64,000 nucleotides of DNA, taken from positions 1,364,001-1,428,000 of the forward strand of contig NZ_CP018477.1 in the NCBI RefSeq assembly GCF_002277955.1, written 5' to 3'. Shown here piece after piece: positions 47,268-56,328 of the stretch. A program made the position numbers and the translations under genes. The notes beneath the pieces were generated by a model, which had not been told where the DNA came from, ran no database searches, and saw nothing but the letters and a program-made list of their open reading frames with translations. Position 1 is the first letter of the stretch; every line of letters begins with the position of its first letter. The DNA comes from Thermogutta terrifontis (GTDB taxonomy: Bacteria; Planctomycetota; Planctomycetia; Pirellulales; Thermoguttaceae).

Positions 47268-47464
47268 GGGAATCACCAAGGGAGAATCATGGACTCCCAG
47301 GAGAGCAACCGCCTGCCTTTGCCTTCGCCCGGGATGCCATTGACACCGATCGATGTTGTATATCTCCGACCCGGGTTTCGCCGTTTCACATCCACACCCA
47401 TTTGCCGCCGGCATGACGGCTCTGCGATCCCCGGTCGTGGCGATTGTTGTTTTTCACTGGTGCC

Positions 47465-50400
47465 TTAACGCGATTCCTGAACCTCCTGGCGGATAATGCG
47501 GAACGGCTCGAACAATCCATAGGCAATTGTATCATACGCCGTTCCCGGCGGCGGTCCCTCGGCCGGGCCCTGGGCAAAAGCATGGGGCCAGGCGGATCCC
47601 CGAATGGTGCCCGCATGATGAGGTCCCAGCGTGTTCTTGAGCGTGCCCGTCACGACGACGGCTATTTCATTTTCACCGTCCTTGAGGAGCGGCGTGATCT
47701 CGCACCCATACGGTGGCCGATAGATCACCCCCGCTGGCGTGTCATTCACAAGCACCTGGGCGACGGAACCGTTCCACGCTCCCAGTCGAACAAGCCAGCG
47801 TCCGTCGGCCCGAGACTTTTGCACTGTCGTGCGGTAAGCTACCCGGCCTGGATAAAGTGGGCAACCCTGAGCATTCCAAGCCTCTCCAACATGCAAATCT
47901 TGAGGCGAGGTAATGACAAAACCTTTTTCGGCCGGGGTGACTGAAAAGTCGCCCAGCACATAGGCCGCGGCGGCCTCGTGAAACATCGTCATGGGAGAGG
48001 CGGTCGCCGTGACCAAATTCTCGCCCACCTTCACCAGCCCGGTGATGTCGATTTTGCCGAAGCTCTTGTCCAGCCACCAGCCGCTTGGCGGGGGAACCGG
48101 CTTGCCATTGCAGGTCACGGTGTAAAGGTCAGGCCTTTCCAACACGAGCCAAATCTGATTCGGAATTTTTTCTTTGATTTCAAAGCGATAGGTTAGTTGG
48201 AATCCGCTATCGGGCGGGAACTGCCTGCGGATGATTTCGTCCCGAAATTGCACGGCCCGATCCCACGGATTGCCTGGCAACCCGTGTTTCTGAAAGATCC
48301 AATTGCAGGCCGGCGCGAAATACATGCCCTGACGCACTTCATCCTGGATTTTGACGTCGAAATAGTCGAGCGTGAGCAGATTGGGGTCGAGCCGTTCTGC
48401 ATGGATTGGCCCCAGGGCAATCTCTTCTTCCGTGGTTGGTGCCTCAGGTGCGGGCGTATTGGCCCGATGGCTGAGAAAGAGCACAAGGGAACCAATCGGC
48501 GGAAGGTCGAAGGCAATTTCTATTGCTTCACCTTTCAGGACGAATGATGCAGGGCGAACCTCGCCCGTCTCCAGGTCCCAAACTTCGGCACCCAGATACC
48601 GGGCATGGATGGTCCCGGCAGCATGTTCGGAGTCGCTCGTATTGACGAGGAAAAGAATCTCCCCGTCCTTGAGCCGTCTTCTCTGATGGAGCAGCAAACC
48701 TCGCCGGCCTTCCTGTTGCGCAATCCGCACCGCCTGATCCTGCCGTTGGTCCAGCAGCTCCGGCAACTCGTTCTCATCCACCTTTTTCCAGCCGGGAAGA
48801 TCCCTGCACTCTTTCAGGGCCTCCGAGGGACGGCCATCAACGAGTGTCGGGCCGTCCCCACAAACCAGAACCGTGCCGCCGGCCAAAAGGAATTGCCTGA
48901 GAAGGTCAAGGGTTGTTTTTTCGAGGTTTTTACAGGTTTGAGGCAGCACAACGGTGTGATACTTCCGTTTTCCCACCACCAGGTACCCGTCCTGGACCTT
49001 GCCCAGATTGGCCATGATGTGTTCACATCCAAGGTCATACTCGATCTGGCCGAATTCCAGGCTTTTGACCAGGTTGAAGAAGTTTTCGCCGAGCTGTTCC
49101 AGGTGGGAGGACGTTGCCCGGTCCACCTGATAGAGCCACGCCGTGCTGGTGGGTTCCAGGATCAGGATTTCGTTAACGCGCTCACCGCTGGAAAGCACGA
49201 GCGAGAGCCGGGTGAGATAGTCGGCAATGACATGATACAAGGACCACCAGGGCTCGTGGTAGGAAAAGGACTGTGGATGATCCATCTTGCGGGCGCCGCG
49301 GATGGTGACGTAAGAGAGGTGCTCATCAAAGGTGTTGACGCCCAGCACTCCCAGCCAGTCCGCGATCCGCTTCATGTCCTGAAAGCGGAGGTCCCATCCA
49401 CCGGCCCCATACAGTTCGCACAGAGTGCGGGTTCGCCCACACTGGTCGGCCGCACTGGAGAGCTCCCGCACCGCCCGAATGTTGCCGAATTGTGCGTGTG
49501 TGTGTTCCGCATATTGATTCATCAGGCAATCGATGGCAGGTCGCTGATGCCAGGCATACATGGCCATGTTGTCAGGGACGAACCGGCAGAGCGGCCATTC
49601 GTGTTCCCAGTAATGTCCGGTGAATTCCAGTTGATGTTTTTCGCACCACTCAAAATACGGGCGGGCCCATCGTTCGACGAACAGATCCAGGAGTAGCCGA
49701 TAGTAATCATGGCGAACTTTTTTCCAGTCGCCCACCGAGTGCACCAGAGCGGGCAGGTGATCGACAAGGTTGTATCCGAATCGTTTTTCAAATTCCTCGG
49801 CGAGGTCCTCGGTCCAGGTGAGCTGGCCCGCGGAAAGCAGCCGTGGCTCGTCGGTGAATGATCCCGGTATTCTCTTGCCAAACGCTTCTCCGACTTCCCG
49901 CCGGTAGGCTTCCAGCGTGACTTGCAGAAACTTTTCCGTCACTCCGGGAAAAAGAAGATCCACGTAGGCCCGACCGCCGTGCCATGGGGAAGGTTCGGCT
50001 CGCACCAGTGAAAACACCAGGTACTGGCCATCAGGAAGGGGCTTTTTCTCCTTAATGATGGGCGTTACATTTTCGTAACGATCGGTTTCCAGACGGAACA
50101 CGGCGACGGCGTGGGGATCAATGTCCTGAACGCGTTTGACCTGTTTGACACTGAGGCCGCGTCCCACCGACTCCGGCATCAACTCGGGAACCCAGCCCCC
50201 GGCGAATCCCGAGGGATAAGAGTTCTCGTCGTAAATCCATACGTTCATGTCCAGTTTTTCCGCGGTGTTTAGCGCCAGCTTCCATAGACGAAACCATTCC
50301 TCGGAAAGGTAGGGAGTCATCAGTCCCGGACGCGGATGGACGAACACCTGCCTGACATGCTGGGAGGCAAGGTCCTCCATTGTGCCCACGATCTGCTCGT

Positions 50401-50587
50401 CCGTCAGCATGTCATTCCATACCCATAAAGGGGCGGAAGAATACTCCCGGGGCGGCTCGGACAGAAGTTGCTTCACCTCTTGCGAATTTTGCGGCACAGC
50501 CAACACAGCAGACTGGAACGACACCACTGTGAATGCCGCCGCGATAACTGCTTGCACCCTTTTCCGCTGGCTCTGGTCCCTCCACAT
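47465..50587 (-). CDS. GH106-like glycoside hydrolase (alpha-L-rhamnosidase family), exported
   Basis: The start is at ATG 50587 (MWRDQSQRKRVQAVIAAAFT) with AAAGGAC 7 bases upstream, giving 1040 residues with a signal peptide ending near VLAV. The N-terminal catalytic region carries APLWVWNDMLTDEQIVGTME, VFVHPRPGLMTPYLSEEWFR and the strong family signature WIYDENSYPSGFAGGWVPE; FTDEPRLLSAGQLTWTEDL follows. The C-terminal about 250 residues are beta-rich (NQIWLVLERPDLYTVTCNGK; RTTVQKSRADGRWLVRLGAW), like sugar-binding accessory domains. GH106 enzymes remove terminal alpha-L-rhamnose. Lies 101 bases downstream of the sulfatase fusion, in the same direction. Confidence 0.85.
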   Translation of the reverse strand: MWRDQSQRKRVQAVIAAAFTVVSFQSAVLAVPQNSQEVKQLLSEPPREYSSAPLWVWNDMLTDEQIVGTMEDLASQHVRQVFVHPRPGLMTPYLSEEWFRLWKLALNTAEKLDMNVWIYDENSYPSGFAGGWVPELMPESVGRGLSVKQVKRVQDIDPHAVAVFRLETDRYENVTPIIKEKKPLPDGQYLVFSLVRAEPSPWHGGRAYVDLLFPGVTEKFLQVTLEAYRREVGEAFGKRIPGSFTDEPRLLSAGQLTWTEDLAEEFEKRFGYNLVDHLPALVHSVGDWKKVRHDYYRLLLDLFVERWARPYFEWCEKHQLEFTGHYWEHEWPLCRFVPDNMAMYAWHQRPAIDCLMNQYAEHTHAQFGNIRAVRELSSAADQCGRTRTLCELYGAGGWDLRFQDMKRIADWLGVLGVNTFDEHLSYVTIRGARKMDHPQSFSYHEPWWSLYHVIADYLTRLSLVLSSGERVNEILILEPTSTAWLYQVDRATSSHLEQLGENFFNLVKSLEFGQIEYDLGCEHIMANLGKVQDGYLVVGKRKYHTVVLPQTCKNLEKTTLDLLRQFLLAGGTVLVCGDGPTLVDGRPSEALKECRDLPGWKKVDENELPELLDQRQDQAVRIAQQEGRRGLLLHQRRRLKDGEILFLVNTSDSEHAAGTIHARYLGAEVWDLETGEVRPASFVLKGEAIEIAFDLPPIGSLVLFLSHRANTPAPEAPTTEEEIALGPIHAERLDPNLLTLDYFDVKIQDEVRQGMYFAPACNWIFQKHGLPGNPWDRAVQFRDEIIRRQFPPDSGFQLTYRFEIKEKIPNQIWLVLERPDLYTVTCNGKPVPPPSGWWLDKSFGKIDITGLVKVGENLVTATASPMTMFHEAAAAYVLGDFSVTPAEKGFVITSPQDLHVGEAWNAQGCPLYPGRVAYRTTVQKSRADGRWLVRLGAWNGSVAQVLVNDTPAGVIYRPPYGCEITPLLKDGENEIAVVVTGTLKNTLGPHHAGTIRGSAWPHAFAQGPAEGPPPGTAYDTIAYGLFEPFRIIRQEVQESR

Positions 50588-50688
50588 GGTTGAAGTCCTT
50601 TGAGCACGAGGAATTGCTCCCGGAAGCATCGTTTTGAAAAAACGCGAATTTCGGCGATGCCTTTCTGATGGTTGCATTTGCCCCCCCG

Positions 50689-53511
50689 CTACGGCCGTAA
50701 TAGCTCGATTTTAACGTAGAACGCCCCGCACAGGTCGTTTCCTTCGCTATCCTGGAACCATGCCTGGAGCTGGGTATCTCCCTCGGGTAATTCCATTTCA
50801 AAGGGTACGCCGATTGCATCGGGAGAGGTTTTGGCTCGCATCTCGTGTGTTCCAATACGAAGAACAGCGCCGTGGATTGGAAGGGCCTTTCGGTTTGTGA
50901 TGACGTTTACCAATGAGCGCCCGGCAACCGTCTGTTTGGGACCCGGCGAACCGAGCGGTTCCTCCGTGTGGAAAGGCCAGCGGCGCAGTTCAATCCGGTA
51001 GAGGCCGCCCCGCGTTATGCGTATATGGAACGGTCCCCCCCGCGGACCGCCCTCGGCCGCCGAAACGCGGTGGTGATTATCCACATCGACGCCTGCCCAG
51101 TAATTCGATGAAAGGATGACCGGGTTTTCCTGTTCTGTTCCCACAAGGATGGGCTGGTATTCGTACACCCTCTTTTCCACGCCCGACCACCAATCTTCAT
51201 AGAACGCGCGCATCCTGGCCACAATGTCCGGGCGCTGGGTGCTGAGGTCCCTTGTCTGGGCACGGTCCTCTGCTACGTTGTACAATTCCTTGCCATGGAC
51301 GAGTCGCCACGGGCCCCAAACCACGCAGGCGTCGTACTTGACAGCGCGAACCCTGCCGCCGTATTGAACGACAAACATGCGGTCCGGCAGCGTGGCATCT
51401 GGATTTCTCAGCACGCTCGCCAGACTGAGACCGTCGAAACGGACACCCTCGGGAGTAGAAAGGCCGCACAATTCGAGCAATGTCGGCAGAATGTCCTGAA
51501 TCTGCGTCGGCTGGTTGACCTCCCGGCCACCCTGGATACCTCCCGCTGGCCAGCGGATGAAACAGGGGACACGGTGTCCACCGTCGTAGTAACTGCCCTT
51601 GCCTTCTCGGAGACCGCCGTTGTACACCTGCCTGCCCGCCGTCCCGCCGTTGTCGGTCATAAAGATGACGATCGTGTTGTCGCGAAGCCCCGTCTCCTGG
51701 AGCCAGTTTTCCAGGCGTCCCATGTTCTCATCGATGTTGGCAATCATGCCGAAGAAATTAGCGACATTTGGTCGCACCAAACTCTGGTACGGTGCAGCAT
51801 CTTTTTCCTGGGCCCACAGGGGACCGTGCGGTGCGTTCGTCGCGATGTAGCACAGAAACGTCTCTTTCTGTCGGGCGCATTCAGACATCCACTCCAGCGC
51901 CTTGTCGAACCAGAAGTCGGTACAGTAGCGGTTCGCCTGCGCGACACGGTTTTCCTCTCGATAGCGAATGTTGACACAGTCGTTGTCAAACTCCACGTCC
52001 GAGGCTACTCCCCACCCGCCGAACCAGATGGCCTTGTCAAAGCCACGGTCGAATGGCCGGTCAGGGTAATGGTCTCCCAGGTGCCATTTGCCGAACTGCC
52101 CGGTGCGGTAACCGTTTTTTCGGAAGAGTTCGGCCATCGTGGGGATTTCGCGCCAGATCATATTGGTAGCTGCGGGTACGCTCCGTGCACCGTTACGGAG
52201 GGCGTCCAGGCCAGTCATGAGCTGGCCGCGGGTCGGAGTGCAGACCGGGGACACGTGAAAATCCCTCAGGCGGACACCTTCGCGGGCAAGGCGATCGATG
52301 TTGGGAGTGAACAGGATGGGATTTCCATGACAGGAAAGATCGCCAAAGCCCTGGTCATCCGTCAGCACGATGATGACGTTGGGACGCGAAAGAGGTGCCG
52401 TCACGGATTGAGCCCGGGGCCCACCCACTGGCTGCTGTTTCGGGAGAGAGAGTTTCCGGGGATCCAGGACTACGTGGCGGATCCTTTCCCGCTTCCAGGT
52501 GTAAGTAATATGGACCAGACCGTCGCGGGTTTGAATAACCGCAGGGTAGCTGAACTCTTCCGGTTCATCTTCCAGCGTCAGGACTTCCTTCCAGTCCACG
52601 CCGTCTTGGGAAAGTGCGACGCTCAAGGGTGAACGACCCCGAGTGGTTGGGTTATAGACCAGCAGTTGACGTCCGTCGGCCAGGGTCACGGCGTCGATGC
52701 CTGAGTTCGGGTTTGGGACAACAGTGCGCTGGACCGGTGTCCACGTATTTCCTCCGTCGTAAGACGCCGTCCAGAAAATACGCCCCTGCCGTGTTCTGCC
52801 AATGGCGACCAGTCTGTTGGGTGCAACCTGCAGGATGCTAGGCTGAATCGCGTCGAGAATTTCAGCACCATCAGGCGGGCTCACCTTGGTCCAGGTTTGG
52901 CCATGATCTTTGGTGATTTCAAAATGAATGCGCCATCGGCTGGGTCGTTCCGGTGTTTCCGTGCTGGAGGGGCAAATCCAGGTACCGTCTTCCAGCTCCA
53001 GCGGCTTGTTCTTGATCGGCCCAAGAAACCCGTCGGGCAACCGGACGGCAGGTTGCCATGTTTTGCCGTTGTCGGGGCTCTCTTTGACCATGCCCCACCA
53101 GCGACTTGGGCTGGGACCCACTTTGTAGAACAGGTAGATTTTGCCGTCTCGAGGGCGGAAGAGAACAGGGTTCCAGCAGGGATAGCGGCGACCATCCGCC
53201 TGCTCGCCCGTGGCCACCTGGACCGGCGCCGTCCATCGGCCGGCTTCGGATCGGCTCAACCAGATGCCCACATTTTCGGCGCCTTCCCGATCGCCTCCAA
53301 ACCATGCCGCCAAAAGACCGTCTTCCGTCTCCACGATTGTCGATGCGTGACAGCTCCGAAATGGGGCGGTCTCGAAAATGAACTCCTTTTGCACGATCGC
53401 ACCATCGGGAGATGCCTCGGCTGCGCTGGCAGGCTGACTGCCCGCCACCGCGGCACACACCAGCCCCATTGCCAGAGGAAACAGCCAGGACGGTTGTAAT
53501 GCTGTGCTCAT
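50689..53511 (-). CDS. BNR-sialidase-like / sulfatase fusion, exported
   Basis: 940 residues, signal peptide to about residue 30, GGGAG 8 bases before the ATG. Residues about 40-355 form a beta-propeller with Asp-box motifs (ESPDNGKTW, TKDHGQTW, SYDGGNTW, SQDGVDW) typical of predicted neuraminidases. A sulfatase domain starts at RPNVIIVLTDDQGFGDLS (376) and has the formylglycine site CTPTRGQLMTG (Cys424; C-x-P-x-R), then GKWHLGDHYPDRP and IFMTDNGGTAGRQ. The last about 130 residues are beta-rich. A formylglycine-generating enzyme is needed for activity; none is in the window. The fusion suggests one enzyme removing sulfate and another group from the same glycan, but the substrate is unknown. 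Confidence 0.9.
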   Translation of the reverse strand: MSTALQPSWLFPLAMGLVCAAVAGSQPASAAEASPDGAIVQKEFIFETAPFRSCHASTIVETEDGLLAAWFGGDREGAENVGIWLSRSEAGRWTAPVQVATGEQADGRRYPCWNPVLFRPRDGKIYLFYKVGPSPSRWWGMVKESPDNGKTWQPAVRLPDGFLGPIKNKPLELEDGTWICPSSTETPERPSRWRIHFEITKDHGQTWTKVSPPDGAEILDAIQPSILQVAPNRLVAIGRTRQGRIFWTASYDGGNTWTPVQRTVVPNPNSGIDAVTLADGRQLLVYNPTTRGRSPLSVALSQDGVDWKEVLTLEDEPEEFSYPAVIQTRDGLVHITYTWKRERIRHVVLDPRKLSLPKQQPVGGPRAQSVTAPLSRPNVIIVLTDDQGFGDLSCHGNPILFTPNIDRLAREGVRLRDFHVSPVCTPTRGQLMTGLDALRNGARSVPAATNMIWREIPTMAELFRKNGYRTGQFGKWHLGDHYPDRPFDRGFDKAIWFGGWGVASDVEFDNDCVNIRYREENRVAQANRYCTDFWFDKALEWMSECARQKETFLCYIATNAPHGPLWAQEKDAAPYQSLVRPNVANFFGMIANIDENMGRLENWLQETGLRDNTIVIFMTDNGGTAGRQVYNGGLREGKGSYYDGGHRVPCFIRWPAGGIQGGREVNQPTQIQDILPTLLELCGLSTPEGVRFDGLSLASVLRNPDATLPDRMFVVQYGGRVRAVKYDACVVWGPWRLVHGKELYNVAEDRAQTRDLSTQRPDIVARMRAFYEDWWSGVEKRVYEYQPILVGTEQENPVILSSNYWAGVDVDNHHRVSAAEGGPRGGPFHIRITRGGLYRIELRRWPFHTEEPLGSPGPKQTVAGRSLVNVITNRKALPIHGAVLRIGTHEMRAKTSPDAIGVPFEMELPEGDTQLQAWFQDSEGNDLCGAFYVKIELLRP

Positions 53512-53761
53512 GCAAGCAACTCCCAGAAAAAATCGATTCCTTCAAAGCGCAAGGCGCCTGAGACAGGAGGCACACATTCCTGTGACGAAAGCGTGGTCCC
53601 AGCGGCTCCACCACCCCAATCCATCTCCGCCCGTATTGAATCGCTGTCCCCGGACATACTACTTGCTTGTGTGACGGCTCGCAACCGTGCCGTGCCTCTG
53701 GGACCTGGAAGGGCAGACTTGTCGTAGCCAATGGCATGGGACGGTCGGTCCCAAGTTGACG

Positions 53762-53811
53762 AGGTGGACCTGACAAGCAGGTCCCTCCGAGGGACGGAGG
53801 GACCTGCCCGC
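53762..53811. repeat. Two abutting family A hairpins
   Basis: On the minus strand: GGAG foot, stem GGACCTG, loop CTTGT, stem CAGGTCC, ending at 53788. A second plus-strand start GGAGGGACCTGC begins at 53798 but its other arm has diverged. The pair is inverted about a short centre. Confidence 0.6.
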
Positions 53812-53894
53812 CGTGCCGGACGATACGCGCACAAGCGGGTGCCTGGCTCCGCCTCCTTTTTTCCAGCGACTGGAAAAAATCGCGCCCCTTTAAC

Positions 53895-53923
53895 TTGCCT
53901 GTGAAACATTTGTTTAATACAAT
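53895..53923 (+). promoter_or_regulatory. Promoter of the TetR-family gene
   Basis: TTGCCT (53895-53900), 17 bases, TACAAT (53918-53923). It lies about 100 bases upstream of the regulator start. A palindrome covers the -10 box. Confidence 0.55.
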
Positions 53924-53928
53924 CGTTT
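53904..53928. promoter_or_regulatory. Candidate operator of the TetR-family regulator
   Basis: AAACATTTGT, 5-base centre, ACAATCGTTT: an imperfect palindrome with 8 of 10 arm positions paired, lying across the -10 box. The 10-base word TAAACAAATG (its inverse is in this site) recurs at 54778-54787, upstream of the efflux genes. Confidence 0.4.
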
Positions 53929-54025
53929 GAAGGATAGTGGAAATGGAGGGGTTCCAGATTAAGGGAATCGCCTCGTCCGGGATGGCTGAGAGGAGGGCGT
54001 CCGACAAAGGACTCATCCGCTGAGT

Positions 54026-54724
54026 ATGTCGCATTTCCCTGAAGATACGAAAAGCCGCCTGTTGACCGCCGCCGGTGAGTTGTTTGCCGAACTCGGATAC
54101 GAGGGGGCCACGGCCCGGCAGATTTGCGAACGAGCGGGTGTCAATATCGCTGCTATCAACTACCATTTCAAGTCCAAAGAGCATCTCTATGTGGAGGCCG
54201 TAAAGGCGGCGGCGCCGCTGTTTCGTCCGGAGGAAGCCGATCTTGAGCGACGTCTGGAGGAACTGAAGCAATCAGGGGACCGGCATCAGGCTGCGCAACT
54301 GCTCGCTGATTACATCCGGCTGATGACGCGCCACATGATCGCCGAAGTCGTGCCGGAGTGGAAAGTCAAACTCATGATGCGGGAAATGCTCGAGCCGCAC
54401 GAAAGCTGTTGCGAGTTTTTCCGGCAGCACATCCAGCGCAACTTTACAATTCTGCTGGGAATACTGGAGATACTATTTCGTGAGGAAATGCCACCCGAGC
54501 GCAGAATTCAAACCGGCCTCAGCATCGTCGCGCAGTGCCTGCACTATCGCATGGCCCACGATGTGCTGGAATTTCTGGTGCCACCGGAGCTGAGGGGCAA
54601 ATTCACGGCCGAAGATGTTGCCCGACACATCATTGAGTTCACATTTTCGGCCCTCGGTTTGACGTTGCCGTTTGTCACCCAGTGGACGCAGGAAGCTGCT
54701 TCCTCCGCGAATGCTGGCAACTGA
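54026..54724 (+). CDS. TetR-family regulator, CecR-like
   Basis: 232 residues. The N-terminal helix-turn-helix is KSRLLTAAGELFAELGYEGATARQICERAGVNIAAINYHFKSKEHLY. The C-terminal ligand/dimer part (AQLLADYIRLMTRHMIAE, VPEWKVKLMMREMLEPHES, QHIQRNFTILLGILEIL) resembles the CecR/YbiH group, whose members control efflux genes. It is followed 179 bases later by an RND adaptor and pump on the same strand, so a role in their control is likely (inference). Confidence 0.88.
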   Translation: MSHFPEDTKSRLLTAAGELFAELGYEGATARQICERAGVNIAAINYHFKSKEHLYVEAVKAAAPLFRPEEADLERRLEELKQSGDRHQAAQLLADYIRLMTRHMIAEVVPEWKVKLMMREMLEPHESCCEFFRQHIQRNFTILLGILEILFREEMPPERRIQTGLSIVAQCLHYRMAHDVLEFLVPPELRGKFTAEDVARHIIEFTFSALGLTLPFVTQWTQEAASSANAGN

Positions 54725-54903
54725 GAGGGCAAATCGGGTAGTTGTCTTTTACCAAGTATGCCGCGGATGTGTAGACATAAACAAATGAGCTGAAATGAGA
54801 AAATGGGGCTTTGTCGCAGATTAAATTGGGGATCGCGGGGCACGTGTTATCCAAGCACTATGAGCTTCGGCGTTAATCCAGTTTCTGTCAGAGGAATCGG
54901 TTC

Positions 54904-56328
54904 ATGTTAGGGCGAGCTCGGGCGTCGCATTCAATAACGGTCCTGGAAAGGATCATCAATATTGTGGTACCGCCCCTCGTTGTGGCGCTTGGGGTGGTGG
55001 GGTTTTTGGTCTTGAAGGCACTCAGTAAACCCGTTCCCCGAGAGGTTCCCGAGCAGCCTCTGCCAGTGGTCCAGACGGCACGGGTGGTGAGGCATTCTGG
55101 CGGGCTGGAATTGGCCACGGATGGGCTTGTCGTTCCCTATCGGGAAATCCAACTGGCGGTCGAGGTGGACGGACGCATCGTAGAGAAAACACCCCAGTGC
55201 GAAGCGGGAACGTTCGTCACCAAGGGGACCCTTCTTCTGCGCATTGACAAGACAGACTACGAAATCGAGGTGAATCGCCTCCGCGAACAGTTGCGGCAGG
55301 CAGAAGCCGCGCTGGCAGAATGGGCGGTTGATGTTCAAAACACGCAAAAGCTTCTGGAAATCGCCCAGCAACAATTGGAAATAGCGAAACGTGATTATCA
55401 GCGGGCAGAGCGCCTTTTCGGAAGCAACGCCATCCCGCAGGCAGAATTTGATAACGCGAGGAAATCACTTCTTCTGGCCGAGCAGGAAGTGGTCAATCTC
55501 GAAAACCAGCTTCGCACGAAACAGGCTTCCAAGGATCGACTGGAGGCTGTGCGGGATCAGGCGGCCGTGCAACTTCAGAAGGCCGAAATTGACCTGGCCC
55601 GCACAGAAATTCGCGCACCTTCTGATGGAGTGGTGGTGAGCGACCTGGTGGAAGAAAACACCTATGTGCGGAAGGGGACGACCGTTCTCACTTTCGAGGA
55701 CACATCCTGTGCACAGGTCAATTGCCAGTTGACGATGCGACAGGTGGCCTGGCTGTGGGCCATGCTGGAGGGATCTTCGGTGGATGCAAAGTTGGCCACA
55801 GGTGAAGCCTACAAAGTCCCCAAGCTTCCCGTGACGGTGGAGTACGAATTGGACGGGCGGGTCTTCTATTGGGAGGGCACACTGGACGGCTACGAAGGTT
55901 TGGGCGTGGACGATCGGACACGCATGGTCCCCTGCCGGATTCTGGTACCGAATCCGACAGCGGTGAAATCGAAGGTCGTCGCCGATACTGTCCCTGAGGC
56001 TGCCGGGCCCGCCAGGCAGCCCCCAGCACTGGTTCGCGGGATGTACGTGGCCGTGCGGATCCATGTCAATCCGAAGATGACGGTCCTTCGCGTTCCCGAA
56101 CAAGCGCTCCAGCCGGGCAACGTGGTGGGACGGGTGCGGGATGGAAAGCTCCGCATGGTGCCGGTCGAGTTTGCCCAGGTGGTCCCGGAAGGAGCTCTGA
56201 TCATCGCGCCTCCGGAATTACTCCGGGAAGGTGATAGCGTCGTGGTATCTCCCACCCCCTTCGTGGAGAACAATCCCTTGGCCTTCTCTGACGAGGGACT
56301 TCCTGTCGAGGTGCAGTCGGTCCTATGA
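54904..56328 (+). CDS. RND efflux periplasmic adaptor (membrane-fusion protein)
   Basis: 474 residues. An N-terminal membrane helix (IINIVVPPLVVALGVVGFLVL) is followed by the biotinyl-lipoyl-like half-motif YREIQLAVEVDGRIVEKTPQCEAGTFVTKGTLLLRID, a long coiled coil (LRQAEAALAEWAVDVQNTQK and on to LEAVRDQAAVQLQKAEIDLA) and the closing IRAPSDGVVVSDLVEENTYVRKGT. Membrane-proximal beta domains follow. The stop overlaps the pump start by four bases (ATGA). Confidence 0.93.
   Translation: MLGRARASHSITVLERIINIVVPPLVVALGVVGFLVLKALSKPVPREVPEQPLPVVQTARVVRHSGGLELATDGLVVPYREIQLAVEVDGRIVEKTPQCEAGTFVTKGTLLLRIDKTDYEIEVNRLREQLRQAEAALAEWAVDVQNTQKLLEIAQQQLEIAKRDYQRAERLFGSNAIPQAEFDNARKSLLLAEQEVVNLENQLRTKQASKDRLEAVRDQAAVQLQKAEIDLARTEIRAPSDGVVVSDLVEENTYVRKGTTVLTFEDTSCAQVNCQLTMRQVAWLWAMLEGSSVDAKLATGEAYKVPKLPVTVEYELDGRVFYWEGTLDGYEGLGVDDRTRMVPCRILVPNPTAVKSKVVADTVPEAAGPARQPPALVRGMYVAVRIHVNPKMTVLRVPEQALQPGNVVGRVRDGKLRMVPVEFAQVVPEGALIIAPPELLREGDSVVVSPTPFVENNPLAFSDEGLPVEVQSVL

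Larger units (their letters stand above)
53512..54025. other. Divergent gap, sulfatase fusion and TetR genes
   Basis: No supported gene. The middle holds family A hairpins (53762-53811), and the right end holds the promoter and likely operator of the TetR gene, listed separately. The minus-strand promoter of the sulfatase gene could not be placed. Confidence 0.45.

Noticed and set aside
51295-52632. A 445-codon plus-strand frame opposite the sulfatase fusion
   Set aside because: Antisense to an unambiguous sulfatase domain; no motif or start signal.
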